Shown here: piece by piece, positions 9,238-17,034 of the stretch | Layout of the letters: each line of letters begins with the position of its first letter | How positions within the stretch are numbered: the stretch's first letter is position 1 | Assembly (NCBI GenBank): GCA_014799465.1 | Contig: JAAVHZ010000052.1 | Coordinates: 19,155-83,154 of the forward strand | Direction of reading: 5' to 3' | Length of the DNA stretch: 64,000 bases | Source: Lachnospiraceae bacterium | GTDB lineage: Bacteria > Bacillota > Clostridia > Lachnospirales > Lachnospiraceae | Position numbers and translations under genes: made by a program | Notes under the pieces: generated by a model | What the model saw: the letters and a program-made list of their open reading frames with translations, nothing else | The model's database searches: none | What the model was told of the DNA's origin: nothing

Positions 9238-9249
9238 AAACATTTTAAT

Positions 9250-9507
9250 CTACATTTCACTCATCAGCATCTGTTGAAGCTCATATGCTTCTAATGCCTT
9301 TTTTGATACAGGTCCAATCTTGCCTGTAGTATTTATATTAGAGTTATACTCTCTTCTTGCCTGAGCTTTTAAAAAATGGATTTTCTCGATATCTTTCTGA
9401 CGTTTTTTATTTTTTTCTAATCTTTCTACTCTCAGCTTTTCCATTGTTTTTTTCCATGTTTTATAATCCTGAGTATCGTAGAGTGTTGCTGAATTCTGAA
9501 TTTCCAT
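9250..9507 (-). CDS. Small charged coiled-coil protein, unknown function
   Basis: This 85-residue protein is highly charged, with Lys/Glu/Arg-rich helical stretches such as KKTMEKLRVERLEKNKKRQK, and has no membrane segment or cysteine cluster. I do not recognise a family. A GTG at 9528 is also in frame, but AAAGGG lies upstream of the ATG at 9507, which I prefer. A strong terminator follows directly. The gene stands alone between a regulator operon and a PH-like gene and is separated from the latter by 82 bases. Confidence 0.6.
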   Translation of the reverse strand: MEIQNSATLYDTQDYKTWKKTMEKLRVERLEKNKKRQKDIEKIHFLKAQARREYNSNINTTGKIGPVSKKALEAYELQQMLMSEM

Positions 9508-9589
9508 ACACCATTCATCCCTTTCCACACCTTATATACAATTATATCGGCATGTATCAGAATCTTATTAATGGTATATTCATCAACTA

Positions 9590-9973
9590 TTATTGGTATG
9601 TAACACCTGATTTTTTAGAAAATAATTCTAACCATTTTTTTCTGCTTGAAAGAGATAACTTATATTTTTTATCCTTTCCCTTTTCAGCATTAAATGCAGT
9701 TATGGTAACACCAAACGGTAAAAGTGGTCCTATGAAGGATTTTTTAATTGCCTTAATATCAGAATACTTTATACTGAAATTTGATGAACCAAGTATTCCG
9801 CTAAAAAATACTATCCTCTGATTGGTAAAATAATAATGACCTCTGACCTGATCTATATAAATCGGATAATAGTCACCTCTTACTGTATCTTCAAGATAAT
9901 CGCCTTCATCCATAAGTTCATTTTCCAGTAACCAGCTTTCCAGCTCTTTAACCTTTGCTTCTGGTAAATTCAT
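9590..9973 (-). CDS. PH/GRAM-like domain protein
   Basis: This is a 127-residue soluble protein. After about 45 N-terminal residues the segment HYYFTNQRIVFFSG...FSIKYSDIKAIKKS has the beta-strand pattern and the TNQRIVFF signature of bacterial PH/GRAM-like domains (YdjI/YvbH types). These domains often bind membranes or partners, but the exact role is unknown. The start is supported by AAAGGAGATTA before the ATG. No obvious operon partner; the next 600 bases upstream hold only decayed sequence and regulatory repeats. Confidence 0.6.
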   Translation of the reverse strand: MNLPEAKVKELESWLLENELMDEGDYLEDTVRGDYYPIYIDQVRGHYYFTNQRIVFFSGILGSSNFSIKYSDIKAIKKSFIGPLLPFGVTITAFNAEKGKDKKYKLSLSSRKKWLELFSKKSGVTYQ

Positions 9974-10247
9974 TATTAATCTCCTTTTTATGTTTATGTA
10001 AAATATTTATTTTTATCAATATTTCAATCTCCTCCGATATCCAATATTTATAATTTATTAAAATAGTTACGCAGTACATCCCCATGCATCTGCTAATCTA
10101 TTCATATTACATATAAGTAATGCCAATTTTTAAAATTATAAATCTGAATATAAAACTATGGATATTTTGTAATTGAAACAATATACAAAATATATTATAA
10201 TAACAGTACTGTTAATTCTATACTAATTCATATTTCTATAATTTTCA

Positions 10248-10385
10248 ATAGGTTAACCGCATAACCCATTACAAATATTAAACATTCTTTTTGTGTAATA
10301 TTGCTTATATCTCATTTTTTATTATCTCGTTTTACTAATACTACAACAATTTCAATTTAATCCTCTGTCTATTTTGCACAATATT
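10248..10385 (-). pseudogene. Remnant of a third LacI-family gene, 3' end only
   Basis: This stretch aligns base by base with the last roughly 75 bases and the downstream flank of the LacI gene at 10582-11604. The shared blocks are CGCATAACCCATTACAAA, TGTRTAATATT and TTTTACTAATR. Several in-frame stops have accumulated where the intact copies encode VTLKLPVTLVKRNS. It is therefore the decayed 3' end of a third tandem copy. No trace of its N-terminal part is visible to the left or right. Confidence 0.7.
10252..10265. promoter_or_regulatory. LacI-type operator-like palindrome (copy 1, decayed locus)
   Basis: GTTAACCGCATAAC has the GTTA-NNCGNN-TAAC symmetry, with the central CG typical of LacI-family operators. 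It lies just after the remnant LacI 3' end, in the same relative position as the two other copies. Confidence 0.5.
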
Positions 10386-10394
10386 TTAAATCAC

Positions 10395-10442
10395 GAAAAA
10401 AGAGACAAAAACACCGCAAATATCGGTTTTTCTTGTCTCTTT
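10395..10442 (-). terminator. Intrinsic terminator downstream of LacI gene 1
   Basis: Ten-base arms AAAGAGACAA / TTGTCTCTTT surround an inner stem, and TTTTTT follows in the - strand direction. It is the first strong terminator after the LacI gene ending at 10582. Confidence 0.85.
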
Positions 10443-10474
10443 AAGTGTCGAAAATGGAAATATCAAAAATATAT

Positions 10475-10507
10475 TGTACTTGTCAGTACATTGTACTTAT
10501 CAGTACA
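10475..10507. repeat. Tandem palindromes TGTACT-N4-AGTACA
   Basis: Two copies, at 10475-10490 and 10492-10507, have a 17-base period. Each is a perfect 6-4-6 palindrome, and the spacers are TGTC and TATC. They could be paired operator sites or tandem RNA hairpins. Confidence 0.7.
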
Positions 10508-10548
10508 GTTATGTCTATATTAGTTCATTATTCCAAAAAAGGCAATAA

Positions 10549-10562
10549 GTTAATCGCATAAC
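10549..10562. promoter_or_regulatory. LacI-type operator-like palindrome (copy 2)
   Basis: GTTAATCGCATAAC lies 20 bases past the stop of the LacI gene at 10582-11604. Its symmetry GTTA-NNCGNN-TAAC fits LacI-family operators. The following leftward promoter-like bases now lead only into decayed sequence. Confidence 0.5.
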
Positions 10563-10581
10563 CCATTACAAACATTATGTC

Positions 10582-11604
10582 TTATTTTTGTATAATATTA
10601 CCAATAACTTTTTTTACGCTATTTCTTTTTACTAATGTTACCGGCAATTTTAATGTAACTCCCTGTTTATTCTTCTCCTTTAAATTTTTAATCATTTCAA
10701 CAGCCCTTCTTGCCATTTCCTGCTCATCCTGATGTATGGTGGTAAGCGAAGGATAAATCATTTCACAAATAGGTGAATCATCAAATCCTGCCACTGATAT
10801 ATCCTCTGGAATTCTAACACCATTTTCCTGCAAAAACTGCATTAATTCAATGGCATAATAATCTGATGCCAAAAAGATTGCTGTGTATTCCTTTAAACGG
10901 CTAAGGTTCTCACTGTAATACTTTCTTCTGGCACCCTTTTCCATAGGAATCATCATAAAATCTACTTCTTCCTTCATCCCATCTTTAAATCCCTGATATC
11001 TTTCCGCATCCATACAAACATTATTATCAGAAATAAAAAGTACCCTCCTGTGCCCAAGACTGCAAAAATATCTTGCCATCTGAAATCCGCCATCATAATT
11101 ATCAATTATCATATTACAAAAACTTCCCTGCTCATTTAAATACCCATGATATACAACAAAAGGAATCCTTATTGAATCTCTTAATTTTTTATATTCCTTT
11201 TCACAAAATCCTATAATTACCATTCCCTCCATATTCCACATGGATGCAAAACTAAAAATCTCATTAAAGTCATTTGTGGTTCTTACCATCATAAAAAATC
11301 CTGCCTTATCTATTTCTTCCGACAAATAATTAAGTGCTGATGACATATATAAATCATCCAGTACGTGTGACCCATATTTTTTATGGCTTCTTATCACAAC
11401 TCCTATTATCTTTGAACTATTCTGTGCCAGTAATATTCCTGCCATGCTTGGTATATACTGTCTTTCCTCTAAAAGCTTCTGTACCCGCTTAACTGTCTTA
11501 TCTGATATTTTAGCTGTTTTACCATGAATCACATTAGATACTGTGGCCGTACTGACTCCAAGTTCATTCGCTATATCTATAATTCTAACTCTCTCGCTCT
11601 TCAT
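10582..11604 (-). CDS. LacI-family transcriptional regulator (copy 1)
   Basis: This 340-residue repressor has an N-terminal LacI helix-turn-helix (RIIDIANELGVSTATVSNVIHGK, residues 7-29) and hinge, then a periplasmic-binding-like effector domain to about 335 containing IDNYDGGFQMARYFCSLGHR and VAGFDDSPICEMIYPSLTTI. It is closely similar along its whole length to the regulator at 13117-14115, so the two are tandem paralogues flanking a MATE transporter gene. It lies 33 bases downstream of that transporter. AAGGAG precedes the ATG. The effector ligand is unknown; many LacI proteins sense sugars, but none of the neighbours is a sugar gene. Confidence 0.92.
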   Translation of the reverse strand: MKSERVRIIDIANELGVSTATVSNVIHGKTAKISDKTVKRVQKLLEERQYIPSMAGILLAQNSSKIIGVVIRSHKKYGSHVLDDLYMSSALNYLSEEIDKAGFFMMVRTTNDFNEIFSFASMWNMEGMVIIGFCEKEYKKLRDSIRIPFVVYHGYLNEQGSFCNMIIDNYDGGFQMARYFCSLGHRRVLFISDNNVCMDAERYQGFKDGMKEEVDFMMIPMEKGARRKYYSENLSRLKEYTAIFLASDYYAIELMQFLQENGVRIPEDISVAGFDDSPICEMIYPSLTTIHQDEQEMARRAVEMIKNLKEKNKQGVTLKLPVTLVKRNSVKKVIGNIIQK

Positions 11605-11637
11605 AATTTCTCCTTACAAACAAATTCTGCTGTAAAT

Positions 11638-12981
11638 TCAATTTTTCAGACTTATCATCCAATTCTTACGTCTAAACACTACTATAGTAATCAACAAGCG
11701 TACACACTCCTCTAAAGAGAGGATAAAATATACATATGGAATAGATAAATTCCATATAAACGCTGCCATTAATCCTAAAGGCACACCAAATCCCCAAGTA
11801 CCTATAAAATCAATCAACATTACATACTTCGTCTTTCCTCCGCTCCTTATTATACCTCCGCCAAGAATCATATTCTGTACCTTTACTGGTGCAATAACGG
11901 CAAATGCAATTAAAATCTGTACTGCAATATCCTTAACATTACTTCCGACATTATAAATCTGTACATAAAATCTGCTGACTAGAATCAGTACGACCGATAA
12001 AACAATAGACCCATACAATCCATATAGCATAAGCTTTTTGGAATCCTTATATGCTTTGTCATATAATTCGCTTCCCAAATATTTTCCAATTAATATTCCT
12101 GCTGCCTGTGAAACACCACTTAGTGCACCTATAAACAACACCTGAACCGGTACTGTAAGAGTCATTGCAGCACATTCAGCAGTACCAATATGACCATATA
12201 TTCCGGTATATACATTTTCACCAAGACTCCATAAAAACTCACATGTAAGAATAGGCAGTAAAATACTGATATATTGTTTTCCTGCACTTTTATTTAATCT
12301 TATTGCAAACTCTAATTTCAGATTCTTTTTCCTATAATATCTAAAGAACATATAAATTGTCAAAATACATCCTGCAATCTGTGAAATCACGGTTGCAAGT
12401 GCGGCACCTGTAACTCCCATCTTTGGAAATCCTAAATTTCCGAAAATCAGGACATAATTAAGCCCCGTATTTATTACTGCAGATGCTATTCCTGCATAAA
12501 GTGGCAAATGTGCCGCCTCAATACATCTCATTAGTGTCGAAAAAAGTGTACATGCTGCTATTGGAATAAATGAAGCTGACAATATAATTAAATATTTTGC
12601 CGCCACTTTCTTTACGGCAGCATCATTTGTATATATTCCCATAATGTGAGCAGGAAACAATATACATAACAAAGTAAATAAAACTGCCAATGTCATTGCC
12701 ACAATTATATTAAGGAAAAAACTTCTGCTGACCTCTCTCATATCCTTTTTCCCAATGTATTGTGCAATCATAATACCTGCTGCTACTGCAACAGCTGATA
12801 CCAATACACTGAATATTGAAGAAAATTTTGCTCCGAGTCCTATTCCTGCTATATTGGTACTTCCAAGCTGCCCTGTCATAATCTGATCCACTACACTGAA
12901 TGAAGACTGTAGAAGTGACTGCAAAGTTACAGGAATTGCAATCTTCATTACAACTTTATAAAATGGTATTTCTTTTTTCAT
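11638..12981 (-). CDS. MATE-family efflux transporter
   Basis: This 447-residue membrane protein has about twelve hydrophobic segments in two related halves. The N-terminal signature is PVTLQSLLQSSFSVVDQIMTGQLG, typical of MATE/NorM-like exporters that use cation gradients to expel cationic drugs or metabolites. It sits between two paralogous LacI regulator genes, and a LacI-operator-like palindrome overlaps the likely -35 of its own promoter in the 135-base upstream gap, so LacI repression is a reasonable inference. GGAGG precedes the ATG. Substrate unknown. Confidence 0.9.
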   Translation of the reverse strand: MKKEIPFYKVVMKIAIPVTLQSLLQSSFSVVDQIMTGQLGSTNIAGIGLGAKFSSIFSVLVSAVAVAAGIMIAQYIGKKDMREVSRSFFLNIIVAMTLAVLFTLLCILFPAHIMGIYTNDAAVKKVAAKYLIILSASFIPIAACTLFSTLMRCIEAAHLPLYAGIASAVINTGLNYVLIFGNLGFPKMGVTGAALATVISQIAGCILTIYMFFRYYRKKNLKLEFAIRLNKSAGKQYISILLPILTCEFLWSLGENVYTGIYGHIGTAECAAMTLTVPVQVLFIGALSGVSQAAGILIGKYLGSELYDKAYKDSKKLMLYGLYGSIVLSVVLILVSRFYVQIYNVGSNVKDIAVQILIAFAVIAPVKVQNMILGGGIIRSGGKTKYVMLIDFIGTWGFGVPLGLMAAFIWNLSIPYVYFILSLEECVRLLITIVVFRRKNWMISLKN

Positions 12982-13040
12982 TTACTGTTCCTCCATAATA
13001 TTTTATAATCCTGTCTTTCATAAAATACTAATTCAGATAC

Positions 13041-13070
13041 AGTATATATTCAAGAAGTTAAATGCATAAC
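13041..13070 (-). promoter_or_regulatory. MATE gene promoter with LacI-type operator
   Basis: The palindrome GTTAAATGCATAAC (13057-13070), extended as AAGTTA...TAACTT, lies in the gap between the LacI stop and the MATE start. A -10 TATACT (13041-13046) is 17 bases from TTATGC (13064-13069), so the palindrome covers the -35. The promoter itself is weak and tentative. Confidence 0.45.
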
Positions 13071-13116
13071 TTGATACAAAACTCACAACTTGATTTTGTA
13101 TAAAATAACAAATTTT

Positions 13117-14115
13117 TTATCGGACACTATTACGTTTCACCAATGTTACGGGTAACTTTATCGTCATTCCCGATTCATTATGATTCTTTAGTTTTTTTAA
13201 CATATCTATTGCAAGGTCGGCTCTTAACCTTCCATCCTGTCGTATTGTTGTAAGTGAGGGCCGCACCATTTCACATACAGGGCAATCATCAAATCCCGCA
13301 ACTGATATTTCTTCCGGAATTCTAATACCCTGATCCATAAGGAACTGCATTATATCAATTGCATAATAATCTGAAACTGAAAAGATTGCAGAGTACTTCT
13401 TTAATCTGCTAAGATTATCAAGATAATACCTACTTCTATCCTCTTTTTCCATTGGAATAATCATAAAATCCACATCTTCGCCTTCCATCCCTGCTTTAAA
13501 TCCCTGAAACCTTTCCAAATCCATACATACATCATTATCCGAAATACAAAGCACTTTACGGTGTCCAAGACTGTGAAAATACCTTCCCATCTGATAACCG
13601 CCATCATAATTGTCAATAATCAGATTACATAATCTTCCTTGCTCTGTTATATATCCATCATATACAACAAAAGGAATTCTCATGGTATCTCTTAATTTTT
13701 TGTATTCCTGCTCACAAAAACCTATGATTACCAACCCTTCCATATTCCATATAGATGCAAAACGTGTAATCTGATTATAGTCATTTGTAGTCTTAACCAT
13801 CATAAAATATCCTGCCTTCTCTATTTCTTCTGACAAAAAATTAAGTGATGATGAAATAAATGCATCCTCTAGCACATGTGACTCATATTTTTCATGGTTA
13901 TTTATTACAACACCTATTATTCCTGAATTATTCTGTGCCAGCAATATCTCTGCCATACCCGGCATATACTGCCTTTTCTCTATAAGTTCCTGTACCCTCT
14001 TAATCGTCTCATCTGACATCTTTGAGGTTTTTCCATGTATAACATTCGACACGGTAGCTGTACTTAATCCCAGTTCTTCTGCAATATCTGCAATTCTTAC
14101 TCTGTTCTTATCCAT
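13117..14115 (-). CDS. LacI-family transcriptional regulator (copy 2)
   Basis: This 332-residue protein is a paralogue of the regulator at 10582-11604, with the same HTH (RIADIAEELGLSTATVSNVIHGK, residues 7-29) and effector domain (IDNYDGGYQMGRYFHSLGHR, VAGFDDCPVCEMVRPSLTTI). Similarity between the two runs end to end, which indicates a local duplication. It lies 12 bases downstream of a Nudix hydrolase gene and 135 bases upstream of the MATE gene. It probably represses the MATE promoter and perhaps its own operon. Ligand unknown. Confidence 0.92.
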   Translation of the reverse strand: MDKNRVRIADIAEELGLSTATVSNVIHGKTSKMSDETIKRVQELIEKRQYMPGMAEILLAQNNSGIIGVVINNHEKYESHVLEDAFISSSLNFLSEEIEKAGYFMMVKTTNDYNQITRFASIWNMEGLVIIGFCEQEYKKLRDTMRIPFVVYDGYITEQGRLCNLIIDNYDGGYQMGRYFHSLGHRKVLCISDNDVCMDLERFQGFKAGMEGEDVDFMIIPMEKEDRSRYYLDNLSRLKKYSAIFSVSDYYAIDIMQFLMDQGIRIPEEISVAGFDDCPVCEMVRPSLTTIRQDGRLRADLAIDMLKKLKNHNESGMTIKLPVTLVKRNSVR

Positions 14116-14127
14116 ATCCTCACTTCT

Positions 14128-14670
14128 CTATACTTTTAAATGTGCACCATCATAAAACGCCCTGATTTCAAATAATTTGTCTAAAACCCAATATGGTATC
14201 ATTGTTCCTTCTGATTCCATTCTCAATACTTCTTCTTTATCTGCCCACTTTACATTCTGTACCTCTTCTTCCTGTAGTTTTAATTCTGAAATATCAACTT
14301 CCTGTTCTATTATATAATAATCATCAAATCCCTGCGGAAAATTTATTGTAAAAAATGGTCTGATGCCTGACAAATCTATTTTCAGACCTATTTCTTCAAA
14401 AGTTTCTCTTTCTGCTGCCATTCTGCTATCCTCTCCTGACAGTGCAGAACCTCCTACCGTAACATCCCACATATTGGGCCAGCCACTTTTAAATGGCTGT
14501 CTTTGCTGAATAAGTAATTGATTTTTGCTGTTAAAAATGCATACATGTATAACAAGATGATATTCACCTTTATTCATTACATCACCACGTCTGTGTATCC
14601 TTCCTGCGGGCATCCTGTTTTCATCATACAAATCCCATATTTCATTTGATGTATTTTCCATTTTATCCAT
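14128..14670 (-). CDS. Nudix hydrolase (IPP isomerase/YfcD-like group)
   Basis: This 180-residue protein begins NEIWDLYDENRMPAGRIHRRGD, the usual opening of Nudix proteins related to isopentenyl-diphosphate isomerase. The Nudix box is visible at about residues 73-95 as GGSALSGEDSRMAAERETFEEIGL, matching G-x5-E-x7-RE-x2-EE-x-G. It hydrolyses a nucleoside-diphosphate-linked or similar substrate, not identifiable here. AGGAG lies 10 bases before the ATG. It is the first gene of the Nudix-LacI-MATE-LacI cluster. A perfect 12-base palindrome TTTGCCGGCAAA lies just upstream (14694-14705). Confidence 0.85.
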   Translation of the reverse strand: MDKMENTSNEIWDLYDENRMPAGRIHRRGDVMNKGEYHLVIHVCIFNSKNQLLIQQRQPFKSGWPNMWDVTVGGSALSGEDSRMAAERETFEEIGLKIDLSGIRPFFTINFPQGFDDYYIIEQEVDISELKLQEEEVQNVKWADKEEVLRMESEGTMIPYWVLDKLFEIRAFYDGAHLKV

Positions 14671-14693
14671 ATCATTTTGTCTCCTATATATTA

Positions 14694-14705
14694 TTTGCCG
14701 GCAAA
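14694..14705. promoter_or_regulatory. Palindrome TTTGCCGGCAAA upstream of Nudix gene
   Basis: This perfect 12-base palindrome lies 24 bases before the Nudix start. It shares the GCCGGCAAA core with the hairpin arms of the MITE-like element at 57986-58182, so it may be an operator or a repeat remnant. Confidence 0.4.
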
Positions 14706-14735
14706 ATTATTTTACCAAATAAACTAATAAAATGG

Positions 14736-14809
14736 TAGACTTGTATTTAAGATTATTGTATAATGTATAATGTAGTGTGCCTAGAATCAAGTCCTAAGGC
14801 ACTTTTTTT
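14736..14809 (+). terminator. Orphan promoter followed at once by a terminator
   Basis: On the + strand, TAGACT-17-TATAAT (14736-14764) and a second TATAAT (14766-14771) run straight into the stem GTGCC...GGCAC (14777-14802) and seven T. No + strand gene lies here, so any transcript would be about 35 bases. The hairpin is not followed by T on the - strand. Confidence 0.5.
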
Positions 14810-14821
14810 ATTTTCAGTACA

Positions 14822-15583
14822 CTAAAATTCATATTTATCAAATGGTTCAGCCAATACTTTTCTTCCTATCAATGTAATTGCCTGCTTAGGACAATTATTA
14901 ATACATCGGTAGCACATAGGGCATTTTCCATATACCATAATCTTTGATTTTTCTAATGTTATATTATGCATTGGACATAGTGAACTGCATTTTCCACATA
15001 AAATACATTTTGACTCATCAATTTTTAGTTTATCTGAATATTTTCTCGTTTTATTATAAAAATAAAGACGTTGCCCAAGCAATCCTGCAATATGATGCAA
15101 AATGCCAAGCCCCTCCTTCGGCAGTTTATTGTTTTTATAAGCTGCAGCAGTTTTATCAATTTTCTGCTTTGTCTGTTCTACTATCCTTAGATTATCTTCT
15201 TCAGATTTCTTTAAAGCCTTGAAATCTAAAATACAATCCGGCATTTTCAAATGCAGACCGCCTATAACAGATGCACCATACCGTTTAAATAATCTTCCGG
15301 CTACTCCTGCCCCGTCCCCGCTAAAAGCTGCCATAGTACAAATAATAATAATTTTTTTATTCTTCCACAATTCTGCATGGCTACTAATAAAATCAGAAAC
15401 TATTTTAGGAAGATTACTATAGTAAACAGGATAACCAAATATAATCTCATCTTCTGTTTGGGTTGCTTCCAAAGCTTCAGGCTGTTCAATTGAAAATATG
15501 TTTTTTGATTCACCAATCTTTTTTGCAAAATATTCTACACAAAATTTAGTATTTCTCGTACCACTAAAATATAAAAATATCAT
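14822..15583 (-). CDS. EFR1-family flavodoxin/ferredoxin fusion
   Basis: This 253-residue electron carrier has a flavodoxin-like N-terminal domain (FMN phosphate loop FSGTRNTKFC, then FGYPVYYSNLPKIV and MAAFSGDGAG) and a C-terminal pair of 4Fe-4S clusters (CILCGKCSSLCP at about 192-203, CPMCYRCINNCP at about 219-230). EFR1 proteins are known to occur next to FMN-binding and TetR genes in anaerobes. Here the start codon overlaps the stop of the FMN-binding gene (ATGA), and a TetR gene heads the cluster. The redox partner is unknown. No - strand terminator is evident after it. Confidence 0.88.
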   Translation of the reverse strand: MIFLYFSGTRNTKFCVEYFAKKIGESKNIFSIEQPEALEATQTEDEIIFGYPVYYSNLPKIVSDFISSHAELWKNKKIIIICTMAAFSGDGAGVAGRLFKRYGASVIGGLHLKMPDCILDFKALKKSEEDNLRIVEQTKQKIDKTAAAYKNNKLPKEGLGILHHIAGLLGQRLYFYNKTRKYSDKLKIDESKCILCGKCSSLCPMHNITLEKSKIMVYGKCPMCYRCINNCPKQAITLIGRKVLAEPFDKYEF

Positions 15584-16237
15584 TGCTGCCCCCTTGTAAG
15601 TGCTTTTTCAATAGCTTTTTCAATAACAAGGCTGGAATTTGTTGCACCGCTAACAGCATCTATACTTATGTTCTGCTCCAATATAATGCTGTTTGTAATG
15701 TTTTCAGCCTCTCTCCCCCCCGCTCATTACGATGTTCTAATATATCAATATCTGTAATTTTATGAGATAATATCGTTACCTTCACCTTCGCATATATATA
15801 TCCCGCATCATGTTCTCCTATATATGTACCATCTTCTATAAACTCTGTATCAACATCTTTTATAACTATATTTTTAATATTTTCCTGATACTGTATGAAA
15901 TCTACTAAATAGCATCCTATATGAATTAAAGCAAAAATGCATACAAAACATGCACTGAAAAATGTACTTTATGCTGCCTATTAAATTTTCTTAATAGTAA
16001 ACATGATATTTCTGTAAATAAAATTAGGAATGTTAATAAAATACCACTTATAATTAACCACAAACTCCTATTTTCCCAGATATGAACCGTCAAAACAATA
16101 TGTAACAAAATAATTGCAATTAATGCAATACCTGTTAATCTGTGAAATACAAGGCTTAAATGTATTTTCTTTACTTTTTTCAATTTGTACAAACATAATA
16201 TAACAATACACAATACTGCCAAATATCCTAATACCAT
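15580..16237 (-). pseudogene. Membrane/FMN-binding reductase, two frameshifts
   Basis: The frame from 16237 encodes three or four membrane segments with conserved His residues (FHRLTGIALIAIILLH). It leaves frame at a T5 run near 15960 (one base short) and resumes as the FMN-binding domain GTYIGEHDAGYIYAKVKVTILSHKIT. It leaves frame again at a seven-C run (15715-15721, + strand) and resumes with SIDAVSGATNSSLVIEKAIE, the flavin attachment signature. Both breaks are single missing bases in homopolymers, so either the gene is recently dead or these are assembly errors. If whole, it would be about 218 residues and the electron partner of the EFR1 protein. TetR control is likely. Confidence 0.8.
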
Positions 16238-16245
16238 GATTCCTC

Positions 16246-16875
16246 CTAATTTGTAACAGAACTGATAATAAGTTCAAATCCCTGCTCCATATATTTCTTA
16301 CTTGGCATATGAATCTGATTTTCAATATAATACTGCTTCTTATGTGAAAAGAGTATCGTCTGCCCTATACTTGACCATAAATGAAATACTGCAACATACA
16401 AATTCAAATCTACTCTTACAATACCTTGACTCATTCCCATTTTCAGCAAAGCAATAATCATTTCATTCAATTCCTCACCAACTTTGTATATTTCAAATAA
16501 AATATCCTGTTTGTCATTTTTCATTGTATGATAAGAAATTTTACCAAGCATTGCTTCAAACAGTACCGGGGCATTCTCATACAAATTAACCATACAGTTA
16601 CATATATCATGATAACAGGAATAAAAATCATTATTTTTGTGAATACAGGCTGACAGCTCTTCTTTCATTTTATACATATACCTGCATATAATTACAGACA
16701 TAATTTCATCTATATTTTTATAATAATTGTAGATTGTTCCCTGACTGAATCCTGTTTTCTTAATTATATCCCTCATACTGACTTGTTCCAGCGATTTTTC
16801 TGACAAAACTTCGAGAGTGCAGTCAATTATATAATTATTACGCTCCTCTTTATATGCAGAGTTTACTTTTGGCAT
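16246..16875 (-). CDS. TetR/AcrR-family transcriptional regulator
   Basis: This 209-residue repressor has an N-terminal HTH at about 10-55, with IKKTGFSQGTIYNYYKNIDEI as the recognition region, and a helical ligand-binding domain. An upstream in-frame extension to 16905 is rejected because GGGAGG lies just before the ATG at 16875. A perfect palindrome with 9-base arms lies 12 bases upstream of that ATG and is very probably its own operator. It is first in the operon with the FMN-binding membrane gene (8-base gap) and EFR1, and presumably represses them. The inducer is unknown. Confidence 0.9.
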   Translation of the reverse strand: MPKVNSAYKEERNNYIIDCTLEVLSEKSLEQVSMRDIIKKTGFSQGTIYNYYKNIDEIMSVIICRYMYKMKEELSACIHKNNDFYSCYHDICNCMVNLYENAPVLFEAMLGKISYHTMKNDKQDILFEIYKVGEELNEMIIALLKMGMSQGIVRVDLNLYVAVFHLWSSIGQTILFSHKKQYYIENQIHMPSKKYMEQGFELIISSVTN

Positions 16876-16887
16876 ATTTCCTCCCTT

Positions 16888-16908
16888 AAAATGACATAGT
16901 GTCATTTT
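16888..16908. promoter_or_regulatory. TetR operator
   Basis: Perfect 9-base arms AAAATGACA / TGTCATTTT have a 3-base centre TAG. The site lies immediately upstream of the TetR ribosome binding site, an autoregulatory position. The length and spacing fit a TetR dimer. Confidence 0.8.
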
Positions 16909-16969
16909 TATTTTTTAGTGTACCATACACAGCAGATAATGTCAACTTCCGGCAAATTATCTTCCTAAA

Positions 16970-17010
16970 TAAAAACAAGGCAATTACCTGTCAATAAGAT
17001 AAATGCCTTG
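16970..17010 (-). terminator. Terminator of the unknown gene at 17035
   Basis: The arms CAAGGCA (16976-16982) and TGCCTTG (17004-17010) are followed on the - strand by TTTTTATTT. Confidence 0.75.
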
Positions 17011-17034
17011 CTTATGAATATTATATTTTTTATT

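Larger units (their letters stand above)
10395..10515 (-). ncRNA. Candidate small RNA: two hairpins plus terminator
   Basis: Reading leftward, a weak promoter (TTGCCT, 17 bases, TAATAT at about 10524-10552) is followed by two tandem stem-loops TGTACT-GATA-AGTACA and TGTACT-GACA-AGTACA, then a terminator stem AAAGAGACAA...TTGTCTCTTT (10399-10442) with an inner ACCG/CGGT pairing and a T6 run. No open frame of note lies inside. The terminator might instead merely end the LacI transcript, and the two palindromes might be operators. The RNA interpretation is inference. Confidence 0.35.

Noticed and set aside
9357..9821. A 154-residue + strand frame spanning two small - strand genes
   Set aside because: It covers the PH-like and coiled-coil genes in antisense. 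Those have ribosome binding sites, a terminator and recognisable motifs, while this one has none.
15583..15765. A short + strand frame of 60 residues
   Set aside because: It is antisense to the FMN-binding domain, whose - strand motifs (SGAT) are unmistakable.
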